In this document: positions 23,011-34,347 of the stretch, in pieces | How positions within the stretch are numbered: the first letter of the stretch is position 1 | Layout: every line of letters begins with the position of its first letter | Assembly: GCA_030762895.1 (NCBI GenBank) | Contig: CM061070.1 | Span: forward strand, 49,398,831 to 49,462,830 | Source of the DNA: Sophora flavescens | Lineage: Eukaryota; Streptophyta; Magnoliopsida; Fabales; Fabaceae | Length of the DNA: 64,000 nt | Reading direction: 5' to 3' | Translations under genes and position numbers: made by a program | The notes under the pieces: model-generated | Told to the model about the DNA's origin: nothing | What the model saw: only the letters and a program-made list of their open reading frames with translations | The model's database searches: none

Positions 23011-23765
23011 ATAGTCAAGGTATAATTGGCCTTTGGCTTGTACATCTTCCCATTAGTCTGATGTCTCAGCTCCAAATCTGGTCACCTGCAGTACAACTTT
23101 AAGTCCATTCTAGCCGTAATGTTGTCTTTGGTCTTGCCACGCACGTTCATCACAGTGTTGAAAATGTTGTTAAAGAATTTTTTTTCAATGTGCATTACAT
23201 CAAGATTGTACCTCAGTAAATTATCTTTCCAATAAGGAAGATCCCAAAAAATACTTCTCTTTTTTCAATTATGCCATTACCCGTAACCATATAATCTGGA
23301 AACCCCATGTTTAGTCACTTTTATCAAGTCCCTGACTCTACTCCAAATTTGTTCTGGTGTCAACCTCGGAGGTGGTCCATCTGTTTCAATAACCCCCTTC
23401 CTGAAGGCGTTCTTATTCCTTCTAAATTGGTGACCGTTCGGTAAGAACCTGTGATGGGAGTCAAACCAGAACGACTTCCCCCCGTATTTTAAGGTAAATG
23501 CCTTTGTATACTCCATACAATGTGGGAATGCAAACTTCCCATGCGTCCCCCAGTCAGACAACATGCCATACGCAAGGAAATCATTAATTGTCCACATTAA
23601 CGCTGCCCGAGAAATATCGTACGTCAAAACATCATTCCACAACCTCTTTAGATCATCAATCAAAGGCTGTAAGTATACATCAATGCCAGTCTTTGGATTA
23701 AGGGGTAAATTTTGGATTAAGGTGGACATGTAACTTTTGGTGGCAACCAGAAAGGAAAAGTTGTT
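23011..23765 (-). pseudogene. CACTA TNP2 transposase, catalytic-core half
   Basis: Minus strand from 23765. The frame at 23729-23277 reads TGIDVYLQPLIDDLKRLW, RAALMWTINDFLAYGMLSDW, CMEYTKAFTLKYGGKSFWFD, HRFLPNGHQFRRNKNAFRKG and DGPPPRLTPEQIW. These are the signature blocks of the Transposase_21 (TNP2) family. It then continues, after a frame change, with IFWDLPYWKDNLLRYNLDVMHIEKK and KTKDNITARMDLKLYC up to KMYKPKANYTLT at 23020. The next blocks (WIKGLRMPGGYSSN) are at 8930, so the gene was one unit before the LTR inserted. Its start is missing: 5' of 23765 the sequence changes to copia. Confidence 0.85.
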
Positions 23766-23833
23766 GGTGTAGGTTGTGAATCATAATGTCATATAGGTTT
23801 TGATGTTGACAAATATAGTATTAAGGGGGAGAA
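23766..23833 (+). other. 3' end of copia family A interior with polypurine tract
   Basis: A short tail of internal sequence ends in AAGGGGGAGAA at 23823-23833, directly followed by TGTGAAGC, the LTR start. The same layout (AAAAAGGGGGAGAA then TGTTGAG) occurs in family B at 37788-37802. All upstream parts of this element are missing. Confidence 0.6.
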
Positions 23834-25458
23834 TGTGAAGCTAAAGGTGATATAAGCTTTGATGTGACAAATAGTGTATCATGATATTAATTCAATAAAA
23901 GGAATGTTGGACTTAATATATATTATCTTGATAAATGCCATGAGACTATTTGATATATATATTATTTGATGTCATGGTAAATAATATTGTGCTAAGGGAA
24001 TATTATCCTAAAGAACATTAATTGAAGGCACTTGTGATATTTGATATATGTATTAAATATTTAATGAATGATGTTGTTCTTAATGGATATCACTTTTTGA
24101 ATGACAGTAATTAAATATACATGTGTTAAACAATTATGTTTAATATTGAGCAAATGCACATGTAATATTTGATATATGCTTGTGATTGACAGATATTATA
24201 AATTGGCATGGAATTAAATTTGGAATTATTATTATATGCCTAAAGACATAAGAAATACTAAATATGATATCATCTTCAAATATGTCTTATGAGATTAAAT
24301 GTCATACATGGCTTTGTGAATGAAATTAAATGTGAAATATTATTACTGTTTTCTATACCTTGAACTAATGCGATCTATGAGAAACATTATAGAAAAGTTC
24401 AGGTTGAAATAAGCAAAGATATGGAATCAAGATTATGAAGAGCTAGATTCTCATAAGGACTGGATTGCAAAAAGAAAGAAAGAGTATCCAGAAGATCAAG
24501 TCTTTCAAGATGAGGACAAGGGAATTTTATTAATTGTATTGTATGTTTTAGATTCCCTTGTAAATGGTAAGTAAAGCTCTCTAATTAAATTTGGTCACAC
24601 ACACACACATAAACGAGCTTTCAAAATAAAACTTAAATGGATTTTAAACGAACTTAAATGAGTAATCAATTTCAGCCTTAAAGTTTTTCAAATTCAAATT
24701 TAATTTGAGGAATAATTGATTAGTATAATCAATTATCAAGCTCTTAAATATGCTTTAAATGAGTTATTAATTATAGAGCTGTTATGATTTCGAAATTTGA
24801 ATTTGAAATGCAATAATCGATTATGACATTTTGAAGATGTTATAAATTCAGCTTAATTGGCCTTAAATGCTTTTAAATGAGTATTAATTATTTTGAGCCG
24901 TTAAGTTTTGAATTCGAATTTATATAATCAATTAAGAAGTTTGAAAAATCGATTATGACTTTTTGAAATGCAAGACAGAACAGATAATCGATTAGTATAA
25001 TCGATTATGCTTTTTAACAGTCAAATGAACTTTACCCAGAGAACAAGTAATCGATTATCCTAATCGATTATACCCTGACTGTTTGAAGACGTGCCTTTTG
25101 AAATGAGTCAAAATAATCGATTACTGCACGACAAAAATGAGTTTTAAAATGGGCTTGACCTAATTTCCTTAAGCTAATCACTTCTTCTATATAAAGGAAA
25201 CTTAGGTTGATAACAAAGGGCAAATTCCCCATTTTCTAACTATGCTGAAAATCTGTCAAAATCATTTTTCTATCACTCTCACTTATTCTTACACACCTTT
25301 ATCATATTCTTATATTGAGAGAGCTTTACACCATATAGGTGTTTCCTTGTATTAGGCTTCAACTTGTTTTTATCAGCACTAATTAGAGTGCATACTATTG
25401 GTAAGAGTCGGATTGAATCAAAACCCTTTTTGGTTACCATTTTTGAAAGAGAGAGTAT
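23834..25458 (+). repeat. Copia (SIRE/Maximus-like) family A LTR, left part
   Basis: It starts TGTGAAGC after a PPT, so it is a 3' LTR. It continues after the nested Athila-like element at 31104 and ends around 31581. It is AT-rich and carries repeated palindromes of the form ATAATCGATTAT between about 24690 and 25130. A diverged minus-strand copy of the same family lies at 54360-55381. No ORF is supported inside. Confidence 0.7.
24690..25130. repeat. Array of ATAATCGATTAT-type palindromes
   Basis: Perfect or near-perfect copies of TAATCGATTA occur at least six times; a perfect 12-bp form is at 24997-25008. The related LTR at 54720-55070 has its own set at different spacings. Confidence 0.8.
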
Positions 25459-26859
25459 TGTTGGACTAAAATATAGGCAAGTATACCTAGTCGTACAAGT
25501 AATACGGTGGTGAGACCGGTTATCGTATCCACAGGGATCGGATGTCAATTACCAATTCGCAAGTTCGGCAACTATCTAGACTATGAAGATAAATCAAAAC
25601 AAACAAAAGATAAGGAATAAAATCTTTTTGTATTTTTATCGAACACTTGGAGTGCGGAAAGGATATGTTGGGACTAGACTTCACCAAACCTCTATCTCAT
25701 GCAATACCAGGACTAGATACCTCCCATTCATGCTTCAAATATTAAAATCAATCCACTAAACTACTCAAGCCCCGATTCCTCGGATGGCAAGAGCCTAAAT
25801 CCACTAATAAACCCTAATTCCTTAGGTGGCCTAGATTAATGAATTTGCATTAGGATTAGGGATTACGCGATTACTAGTAAACCAAACTCCATTCCTAGAT
25901 GCAAGGGTTACCAGGTGATTAATTTCAGTTCCGGTTCTAATACGAATTTCCCAATTGTATATTAAAACACTAATCAAGTCATGGGGGTGCTAGCCACAAC
26001 AAGCATTAAGCACAGAAAAATAAACACTAATATGAAGGCATGAACACAGAATAATCAGTCAAGGCAAATACATAATAATCAGTTTGGTTACATCTAATCC
26101 CAACAAATTGGGATTAGCTACTCATAATTACAGAGAAAGCCAAACCAGAGAAATAGGAGAAGAGGAGAGAAGAATCTCCATGGTAGCTTTCCACCGTCGT
26201 CACAGCAGCCCCTCTCAGCAACGCCGTTTTAGGGTTGCAATCCTCCCTCAGCCGCAGCCTCCAAGTGCCTCTCTACCAAAACCTAAAAACTCTAAAAAAA
26301 ATTCCCTCCATTCTGCCCTAAAACAACAACTTATACCAATCAGATTCTGCGTGCTCTCGCGAGGGGAATGGCCTCTCGCGACGCGAATACTAAAAAGGCG
26401 CCCAGTTTGAATTTCAATTCTCGCGACGCGAATGGTGATTCGCGAGGCTAGACAGAAAGAGTCCTCTCATTACGCCCGTGATGAGTATCAGGACCTGGGC
26501 GTGATGGCTTCTGGTCCTCAGGCTCGCGAGGCGAGACATGGTTCGCGTGGTGAGACAGAGTTGGTTGCATTTTCTGGCACAGTCAGCCTTCAGGCTCACG
26601 AGGCGAGATGGTGACTCGCGAGGCGAAGCTTCAGAATTCTGCTTGGCTCAGTTTCTTCTCTTTTCAGGCTCTATCTTCATCCAAGCTTTATCATGGCCAA
26701 ATCTTGGGCAATTAATCATAAATTCCTGCAAAACAACACACAAAACCACCTTACCCGTTCCAAGGGAAAAACTAACAAAAATCAACTAAAGAATACCTGA
26801 TCTATATGAAAAATGCATGCAGAAGTGTATATGAAACATCATGTAAAATCACACTATCA
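25459..26859 (-). repeat. 3' LTR (left copy) of the Athila-like element
   Basis: 1401 bp from TGTTGGACTA to CACACTATCA. It has a GC-rich block of TCGCGA-centred repeats at about 26355-26630 and otherwise no ORF of a known family. Short frames at 26084-26410 and 26414-26789 are by-products of that block. Confidence 0.9.
26355..26630. repeat. TCGCGA-centred palindrome repeats in LTR
   Basis: About eight copies of CTCGCGAGGCGA-like words in both orientations (for example CTCGCGAG near 26523). The set is repeated in the right LTR at about 30596-30870, where some have gained or lost a CpG by transition (tcgcg to tcacg). Confidence 0.8.
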
Positions 26860-26873
26860 AATCACCCCAAGCT
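26860..26873 (-). other. Polypurine tract of the Athila-like element
   Basis: The minus strand reads AGCTTGGGGTGATT just before the 3' LTR start (TGATAGTG), preceded by the common TTGAGGACAAGCAATTGAA stretch. A second, slightly changed copy of this stretch lies at about 27077-27105. Confidence 0.7.
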
Positions 26874-28464
26874 TATTCAATTGCTTGTCCTCAAGCAATC
26901 ACTAAGGCCAGAGGATCAAAATAATCAAAGCATGGATAGTGAACTAAGAACCCGAGTATACTAATCCAAGTAATAGGCATTTCAAACAATTCAGCAAGAG
27001 ACAATCAATTCAAGTCCAATTAGAGGCTTAGGTTCCTTAGACTCATATTCTCACTGACTTGGGCACTCTTTCTCACCTGAAGATCACCCCAAGCTTGTTC
27101 ATTTGCTTGGCTCTCTTTCTTACCTCACTCAAGTGTTTAGGGATGTATGACAATTCGCTTCATTTTCCTCAAGGAATGAATTCTACCATAGGCTTGACTA
27201 TCAACCAAATCTATACTTTATTAATGAAAACAATTAAGAATCAAGAGGTCTTTCACTTTGGTTGTAACGGGCCATGGGATTAATCGTTAGGTGGGGAAGT
27301 CACGAAAAGGGAATTTCAAAAGGCTACACAACATATCAATCATTGCAAACATGACCTTCTAAAATACCTTTTTAGGTTTTGATTTACTTTTCCACCTTTC
27401 TTCCTTTCTTTTTATTTCTCACTTTTCTTTTTGTCATCCCCTTCTCTATATTTTTCTTTTCTTTTTCTTTTCTTTTTCTTTTATTTGGAGAAGGGGAGAT
27501 TTTTCCACTCAAGAGAAATATTTTTCTGATTTTTTCATCCCAAACTTTTTTCAACTATCTTTTCACCCTTTTGTAATACTTTAGAAGGTCCCTTATCAAG
27601 TATCATTCATCACAATATTTCAGGGTACCAAGAAAAGTATTTCAATCTTTTGTAGGCTCAAAATTGGGCAACTAAGGGGTAGCATTTAGTCATTCAAAGC
27701 TCAGAAGGCCGGAAAAATATCTAGTGCCTCAATCATTTTCAAAAATGTTTTAAAAAATTTTTACGCTTCGAAATGGTTTGAAGTCAAGTTCTAGAGAAAT
27801 ACAAATCCAAGAGTAATAACACTCTATCACAAGGAATGGGGTAAATTTAGTGAGTACCCCTTTATGGATCAAAATCTCACATTTTAGTAGTTCAAAAATC
27901 AATGAGAAACACAAATCTTCAGAACCATATGCTAATTATCAACTATCCAAGATTATCTCAAACATTTTTATTTGTAGCCATATCACAAGAATAAAAAATT
28001 GGGTTCAACAATTCACTATCACAATTTATTTGGCACTAAGTTTTCACAATCGGATGCAACATCTAAACAGGGGGCAATCTAATCATGTGATCATGCAAAG
28101 CTATCATGCAAAACTATATGAACGCAACATGAACAATGCAAATGTAAAAATACCCCTACCCCAAGCTTAAGAATTTACATTGTCCCCAATAATGTAAACA
28201 ATCAAGTTGGAGAGAGGAAATAAAACTTGGAACGACTTACCGAGGCGGTAGCGGGTGCTGGTTCACATGCCTAGTCAGAAGGAATTTCATGAAAATTGGG
28301 TCACGGCCGTGATGCTGCTGACTTTGCTTTTTCCTTGTCTTCTTGCTCTTCCTTCCTTCTTTCCCTGAAATCACTTGGCAAATCTCAATTTATTTTTCCT
28401 CTTGATCTTTCTCAAATTATTCAAGAGTTAAAAATCAACAACAAAAACTAACTAAAGAGAAGGG
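26874..28464 (-). other. Non-coding 3' interior of the Athila-like element
   Basis: About 1.6 kb between the ORF stop and the PPT. It holds a purine-rich tract on the minus strand (about 27390-27500), the duplicated PPT-like stretch and no ORF of a recognised family on either strand. Confidence 0.6.
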
Positions 28465-29547
28465 TTAAGAAAACCTGGGTTGCCTCCCATTAAGCGCTTC
28501 TTTAACGTCACTAGCTTGATTTATTAAGAAGCATCCACCCGGATCCCATAGCTTGTGGTATAAGGACCAAGGTGTGCTCAAGATGTAAGATCCTCCACCC
28601 GGATCAAATGGCTTGTGGAGTGGCGATTGTAGCATCAGTATGACTCTATCCACGGTTCCACCTAGCCATTGTGTGAAAACACCATTGACCTCTTTAGCTA
28701 CAATGATGCACTCACTTCCTAGCGGGTCAAATGGCAATTTCACCAGGAAGTTTGACAGACAAGTGGAAGGGACTAACTTAGCAGTGTCCACACATGCATT
28801 CAAGCCAACATATTTGTCTAATGTAGCAGATTCAGCAAGCATGGTGGAGTCCCCTACCACTTCGTCTTCATTTTGAACTATCCCCAAAACCAGATTTTGC
28901 TCAATTTGCGCTCCATGTGACTCGTGTACTAACTGTTTGCAAATTTCCTCAACTTGCGTTTTGAAATTTTGCTTCAGAGCTTCGATACTGTCACAGTTGG
29001 CTCTGATTTTGGTCCCAGAGATGGATAGCTCTTGGGAATATTGTTCTAGAGAAACCTTCAGAGGTGGTTGCTCATTCCATTCCCACTCCTCTTCTTGTGG
29101 CTCTTCTACCACCACCACTTCATATTCTTTCACGTCCATGCTAGCAAGGAGACTCTCTTCAATTTGAATTCCATGTGACTTCTCTGCTAGCAATTTAGAG
29201 AATTCACTAGCTCGTTCTTCTAATTTCTGCAAGTTGTCACTTAGAGATGCGGCTATCTTACTAGTATTTTTCCCTGCTCGCATTTCAGACCTCTGAATCA
29301 TGGAGTTATATTCCTCCTTGCTACGCTCTATGCTCGAGCTCAAAAGATAAGCATCTATATCCCAAAGGATTTCTAGCAACTCAGGATCCAGCTCGAAGTG
29401 TGGTGGTGGTTGCAAGGATGACAAATAGGACTTCCATTCCTCCTTGGAGTATATCTTTACGTGCTTACTGGTGATACCATCAAGCACGATCCAATCAAGT
29501 TGATCTTCCCAAGTTGGACAGTAATGATAGTCCATGTGTTTCCTCAA
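28465..29547 (-). CDS. Intact 360-aa ORF of unknown function in Athila-like element
   Basis: The only long undamaged retroelement ORF in the window. ATG at 29547, 130 nt after the primer site; a second Met five codons in (MDYHYC) is an alternative start. The N-terminus is aromatic and Trp-rich (YHYCPTWEDQLDW, WKSYLSSLQ). Residues about 85-240 are acidic and helix-prone, with two similar halves centred on EKSHGIQIEESLL and HESHGAQIEQNLV. The C-terminal third repeats a short DP-G motif three times (PFDPLG, KPFDPGGG, LWDPGG) and ends DVKEALNGRQP. There is no zinc knuckle, protease, RT, signal peptide or obvious membrane segment. Its position is that of gag, but no Retrotrans_gag motif is visible. 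The tail resembles the post-integrase region of Athila elements. Function unknown. Confidence 0.65.
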   Translation of the reverse strand: MRKHMDYHYCPTWEDQLDWIVLDGITSKHVKIYSKEEWKSYLSSLQPPPHFELDPELLEILWDIDAYLLSSSIERSKEEYNSMIQRSEMRAGKNTSKIAASLSDNLQKLEERASEFSKLLAEKSHGIQIEESLLASMDVKEYEVVVVEEPQEEEWEWNEQPPLKVSLEQYSQELSISGTKIRANCDSIEALKQNFKTQVEEICKQLVHESHGAQIEQNLVLGIVQNEDEVVGDSTMLAESATLDKYVGLNACVDTAKLVPSTCLSNFLVKLPFDPLGSECIIVAKEVNGVFTQWLGGTVDRVILMLQSPLHKPFDPGGGSYILSTPWSLYHKLWDPGGCFLINQASDVKEALNGRQPRFS

Positions 29548-29676
29548 CCTTGCACAAACAAAAACTCAAAAGAAAAAATCAAATCTGTACAGAGAAAATG
29601 TCAAATATATACAGAAAAAAATAAAAATGTCTAAATTAGTTTCCTCCTTTGTTACTAATGATATTGGCAAAACCAA

Positions 29677-29694
29677 TCCCCGGCAACGGCGCCA
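29677..29694 (-). other. Primer binding site, tRNA-Asp type
   Basis: The minus strand reads TGGCGCCGTTGCCGGGGA, an 18-nt complement to a tRNA-Asp 3' end. This primer site is characteristic of the Athila lineage and supports the classification. It is six bases from the LTR. Confidence 0.85.
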
Positions 29695-29700
29695 AAAACT

Positions 29701-31098
29701 TGTTAGACTAAAATATAGGCAAGTATACCTAGTCGTACAAGTAATACGGTGGTGAGACCGGTTATCGTATCCACAGGGATCGGATGTCAATTACCAATTC
29801 ACAAGTTCGGCAACTATCTAGACTATGAAGATAAATCAAAACAAACAAAAGATAAGGAATAAAATCTTTTTGTATTTTTATCGAACACTTGGAGTGCGGA
29901 AAGGATATGTTGGGACTAGACTTCACCAAACCTCTATCTCATGCAATACCAGGACTAGATACCTCCCATTCATGCTTCAAATATTAAAATCAATCCACTA
30001 AACTACTCAAGCCCCGATTCCTCGGATGGCAAGAGCCTAAATCCACTAATAGACCCTAATTCCTTAGGTGGCCTAGATTAATGAATTTGCATTAGGATTA
30101 GGGATTACGCGATTACTAGTAAACCAAACTCCATTCCTAGATGCAAGGGTTACCAGGTGATTAATTTCAGTTCCGGTTCTAATACGAATTTCCCAATTGC
30201 ATATTAAAACACTAATCAAGTCATGGGGGTGCTAGCCACAACAAGCATTAAGCACAGAAAAATAAACACTAATATGAAGGCATGAACACAGAATAATCAG
30301 TCAAGGCAAATACATAATAATCAGTTTGGTTACATCTAATCCCAACAAATTGGGATTAGCTACTCATAATTACAGAGAAAGCAAAACCAGAGAAATAGGA
30401 GAAGAGGAGAGAAGATCTCCATGGGAGCTTTCCACCATCGTCACAGCCCCCCTCTCAGCAACTCCGTTCTAGGGTTGCAATCCTCCCTCGGCCGCAGCCT
30501 CCAATGCCTCTCTACCAAAACCTAAAAACTCTAAAAAAAATTCCCTCCATTCTGCCCTAAAACAACAACTTATACCAATCAGATTCTGCGTGCTCTCGCG
30601 AGGCGAATGGCCTCTCGCGACGCGAATACTAAAAAGGCGCCCAGTTTGAATTTCAATTCTCGCGACGCGAATGGTGATTCACGAGGCTAGACAGAAAGAG
30701 TCTTCTCATTACGCCCGTGATGAGTATCAGGGCCTGGGCGTGATGGCTTCTGGTCCTCAGGCTCGCGAGGCGAGACATGGTTCGTGTGGCGAGACAGAGT
30801 TGGTTGCATTTTCTGGCACAGTCAGCCTTCAGGCTCGCGAGGCGAGATGGTGACTCGCGAGGCGAAGCTTCAGAATTCTGCTTGACTCAGTTTCTTCTCT
30901 TTTCAGGCTCTATCTTCATCCAAGCTTTATCATGGCCAAATCTTGGGCAATTAATCATAAATTCCTGCAAAACAACACACAAAACCACCTTACCCGTTCC
31001 AAGGGAAAAACTAACAAAAATCAACTAAAGAATGCCTGATCTATATGAAAAATGCATACAGAAGTGTATATGAAACATCATGTAAAATCACACTATCA
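29701..31098 (-). repeat. 5' LTR (right copy) of the Athila-like element
   Basis: 1398 bp, TGTTAGACTA to CACACTATCA, about 98% identical to 25459-26859 by eye. It carries the TCGCGA repeat block at about 30596-30870. Confidence 0.9.
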
Positions 31099-31103
31099 AG
31101 TAT

Positions 31104-31581
31104 ATCTCTTGTAAGTGATTAGTGGGTGTGATTCCACACTAAAGGTTCTAGCTGCACCTGTTTAAAAGCTAGGGATTTGAGACTCTGTCATTGGGGGATT
31201 GTATGTCTCTGGTCTGTGAGGAGTTCTCGTTATTATAAAGGTTCTAGCTGCTCCTGTTTAAAAGCTAGGGATTGAGTGAAAACCCTTGGTGGTATTCCCT
31301 TGGGGACTGGACGTAGGCCGCGTGGGTAGTCTGTGACCGAACCAGGATATATCACTGTGTCATCTTCTTCCCTTATCTCTTTCACTTTTGGTTTAGATTT
31401 TGCAAAAATGCTTTTACTTGCTTCCGACAGCGCTTTAATTTGAAAAGAATTTATTATCCGCTGCTAATTATGTTTTATATCATAAAGGGTTTTTTGAGTT
31501 ATCGTAAAAGTTTTCATTTTTATCTAAAACCCAATTCACCCCCCTTCCCCCCCCTCTTGGGTATGGTTGCCACGGCCAACA
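31104..31581 (+). repeat. Copia family A LTR, right part
   Basis: It continues the LTR broken at 25458. It contains a tandem pair around ggttctagctg (31144 and 31239), the U5-like stretch ending in a C-rich run (31537-31558, ccaattcacccccc) and the probable LTR end ggccaaca at about 31581. Immediately after it pol sequence of another copia family begins, with no gag in between. Confidence 0.6.
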
Positions 31582-34347
31582 TAGATAAAATCGGTGGTAA
31601 ACCTCCCTTACCTATTATCTGTGATGTTTTATATATGAAAGGGTTAAAATATAATCTGCTTAGCATAAGTCAATTGTGTGATAGTGCATTTTGTATCTTT
31701 TTCTAAGGATGCATGCATAATTAAAGACAATAGTGGAAAGACCCTCTTTTCTGCTAAAAGGCAAGACAATCTTTAAAAGATTGACCTTTCTGAACTTTCA
31801 GATCAAAGTGTAACATGCTTTATGTCTAAAGAGGATGAAAAGTGGCTATGGCATAAGAAACCAGATGTTAGTATGAAACAAATTTTTAAATTGAAAAAGC
31901 ATAACCTTGTGAGAGGATTGCCTGATATTTCTTTCAAGAAAGATGTTTTGTGTGATGCATGCCAGAGAGGTAAACAAGTAAAATCAAGTTTCAAATCTAA
32001 GAAAGAAGTCACATCCTCCAGACCTTTGCAACTGTTACACATGGATCTGTTTGGACCAGTCAGTGTAGCTAGCCTAAGTGGAAAGAAATATGGTTTTGTC
32101 ATAGTTGAAGACTATTCTAGATTTACATGGGTACTCTTCTTAACCTACGAGGATGAGTCTTATAAGGTCTTTATAGTATTCAGTAAAAGAGTACAAAATG
32201 AGCAGGTTTTTGAATTTTTGCTATCAGAAGTGACCATGGGGGGGGGGGGGGGGGGGATTTGAAAATTGGCAGTTCAAACTATTCTGTGAGGAAAATGGTA
32301 TTTCTCACAATTTATCTGCACCAAGAACTCCACACCAAAATGGAGTAGTTGATAGAAAGAATAGATCTCTTCAAGAGATGGGAAGAACAATGCTTAATGA
32401 AAATAATCTCCCTAAGTACTTTTGGGCAGAAGCCATTAACACTGCTTGTTATGTGCAAAACAGAATTCCAGCTAGACCTATCTTAAATAAGACTCCTTAT
32501 GAACCGTGGAAAGGTAGAAAACCCAACATATTATATTTTCAAGCATTTGGATGTGAATGTTTTATTCTCAATGAAAAAGATCATCTTGGTAAGTTTGACT
32601 CTAAAGTAGAGAAAGGCATATTCATTGGATATTGTGAACTGTCTAAATCTTTTAGAATATTTAACTCTAGAACTTCTGTTGTAGAAGAATCAATTCATGT
32701 TAAGTTTAATGATGGTTTGAAGACTGATAGGGAATTATCAGATCTAGAAGATGATATTTCATGTATTGAACTTGATGTTGCAGTGGAAAATTCTTCAGGC
32801 AAGTCAAAAGTAGACGTGTCTGAAAATCAGACAAGTGATGATCTGTCTGAAACTCAGAATGAGAAGAAAGACTGGAAATTCAAAACATATCATCCAGATG
32901 ATCTCATCATTGGGAATCCATCACAAGGAGTTAGAACCAGATCTGCCTTCAATGAGAACAACAACACAACCTTCATATAAGATTTGGAACCCAAAAAGAT
33001 TGTAGAAGCTTTACAAGATGAAAGCAGGATTCTAGCCATGCAAGAAGAACTAAATCAGTTCAAGAGAAATGATGTTTGGAATCTAGTTTCTAAACCCAAA
33101 GATAAATCTGTTATTGGAACCAGATGGGTATTTAGAAACAAACTGGATGAAGATGGAAAAGTTGTAAGAAACAAAGCAAGACTAGTTGCTCAAGGGTATA
33201 ATAAACAGGAAGGGATTACATGTAGCTAGCTTAGAAGCAATTAGAATTCTCATGTCATATGCTTCACAACATGATATAACTCTTTATCAAATGGATAATT
33301 GAGGAGGAAGTTTATGTCAAGCAACCTTCTTGGTTTCAGGATTTTGAAAATTCTCACCATGTCTATAAACTTAAGAAATCTTTATATGGACTCAAACAAG
33401 ATCCTAGAGCTTGGTATGATAGGCTAAGCACATATCTAATGGAAAATGATTTCATTAGAGGAAAAGTAGACACTACACTTTTCAAGAAATTCTCAAAGAA
33501 AGATTTTATTGCAGTACATATTTATGTTGATGATATTATATTTGGTGCTACTAATGAAAAGCTCTGCAAAGATTTCTCTGAGCTGATACAGAATGAGTTT
33601 GAGATGAGCATGATAGGAGAATTGAAGTTCTTCCTTGGTCTTCAAATAAAACAGACAAGTGATGGAATCTATATCCATCAAACTGTCTACCAAGGTATGA
33701 TTGGATCTCTTCTATACTTAATTGCTAGCAGGCCTGATATTTAATTTGGTGTTTGTCTATGCGTTAGATTTCAATCAGATCCTAAAGAATCTCATCATAA
33801 GGTTGTTAAAATAATTTTCAGATATTTAATTGGAACTAACCTTGGTCTATTATATAACAAATCGGAAGATTTCAGGTTAGCTGGATTATGTGATGCTGAT
33901 TTTAATGGAGATAGAATTGATAGAAAAAGTACCAGTGGAGGATGCCACTTCATTGGAGCAAATATGATCTCCTGGTCAAGCAAAAGGCAAAGCACCATTG
34001 CTCTATCAACTGCTGAAGCTGAATATATATCTGCAGCAAGTTGTTGTTCACAACTGCTTTGGGTAAAATATCAACTTAAGGATTATTCAATGTTTGAGCA
34101 TAATATACCTGTTTGGTGTGATAACACTAGTGCTATTAAATTGTCTAAAAATCCCATACAACATTCTAGAGCAAAGCATATAGAAATAAAGTATCATTTT
34201 ATTAGAGATTATGTGGAAAAAGGAGTTTTTGAAATTAAGTTTGTAAACACTGAGTATTAGTGGTCAGACATCTTTACTAAGCCTTTAAGTGAAGATAGAT
34301 TTGTTTTTATTAGAAGGAATCTTAATATGCATAATGTGTCTGAATGA
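31582..34347 (+). pseudogene. SIRE/Maximus-like copia pol (family B), gag and protease missing
   Basis: Plus-strand pol in several frames. GAG-pre-integrase: LKYNLLSISQLCD, then DVLCDACQRGKQVKSSF. Integrase core: LLHMDLFGPVSVASLSGKKYGFVIVEDYSR, with the following DHGGEF site destroyed by a 19-G run at 32238-32256, then SAPRTPHQNGVV and YFWAEAINTACY. RT: TRWVFRNKLDEDGKVVRNKARLVAQGYNK, a stop/deletion region at 33224-33430, then AVHIYVDDIIFGA with the YVDD box kept. RNase H: STIALSTAEAEYISAASC. The end is IFTKPLSEDRF. Stops at 32979, 33227, 33742 and 34258 and frame changes exclude function. The N-terminal part is missing: it is joined directly to the family A LTR. Confidence 0.85.

Larger units (their letters stand above)
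25459..31098 (-). mobile_element. Athila-like non-autonomous LTR retrotransposon with one intact ORF
   Basis: Complete 5640-bp element with perfect target duplications AGTAT (25454-25458 and 31099-31103). LTRs are 25459-26859 and 29701-31098. An 18-nt primer site matching tRNA-Asp lies next to the right LTR and a polypurine tract next to the left LTR, so it reads on the minus strand. The interior is 2.84 kb and holds a single long ORF (360 codons), with no RT, RNase H or integrase. The LTRs differ at about 24 of 1400 positions by eye (about 1.7%). It must be moved by another element's proteins. It sits inside the copia family A LTR. Confidence 0.9.

Noticed and set aside
26084..26789. ORFs through the GC-rich block of the Athila-like LTR
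   Set aside because: They follow the TCGCGA repeats and shift frame between the two LTR copies, so no selection on protein is apparent.
28613..29167. Plus-strand ORFs overlapping the 360-codon ORF
   Set aside because: Antisense shadows of the minus-strand ORF, shorter and with Ser/Cys-rich, uneven composition.
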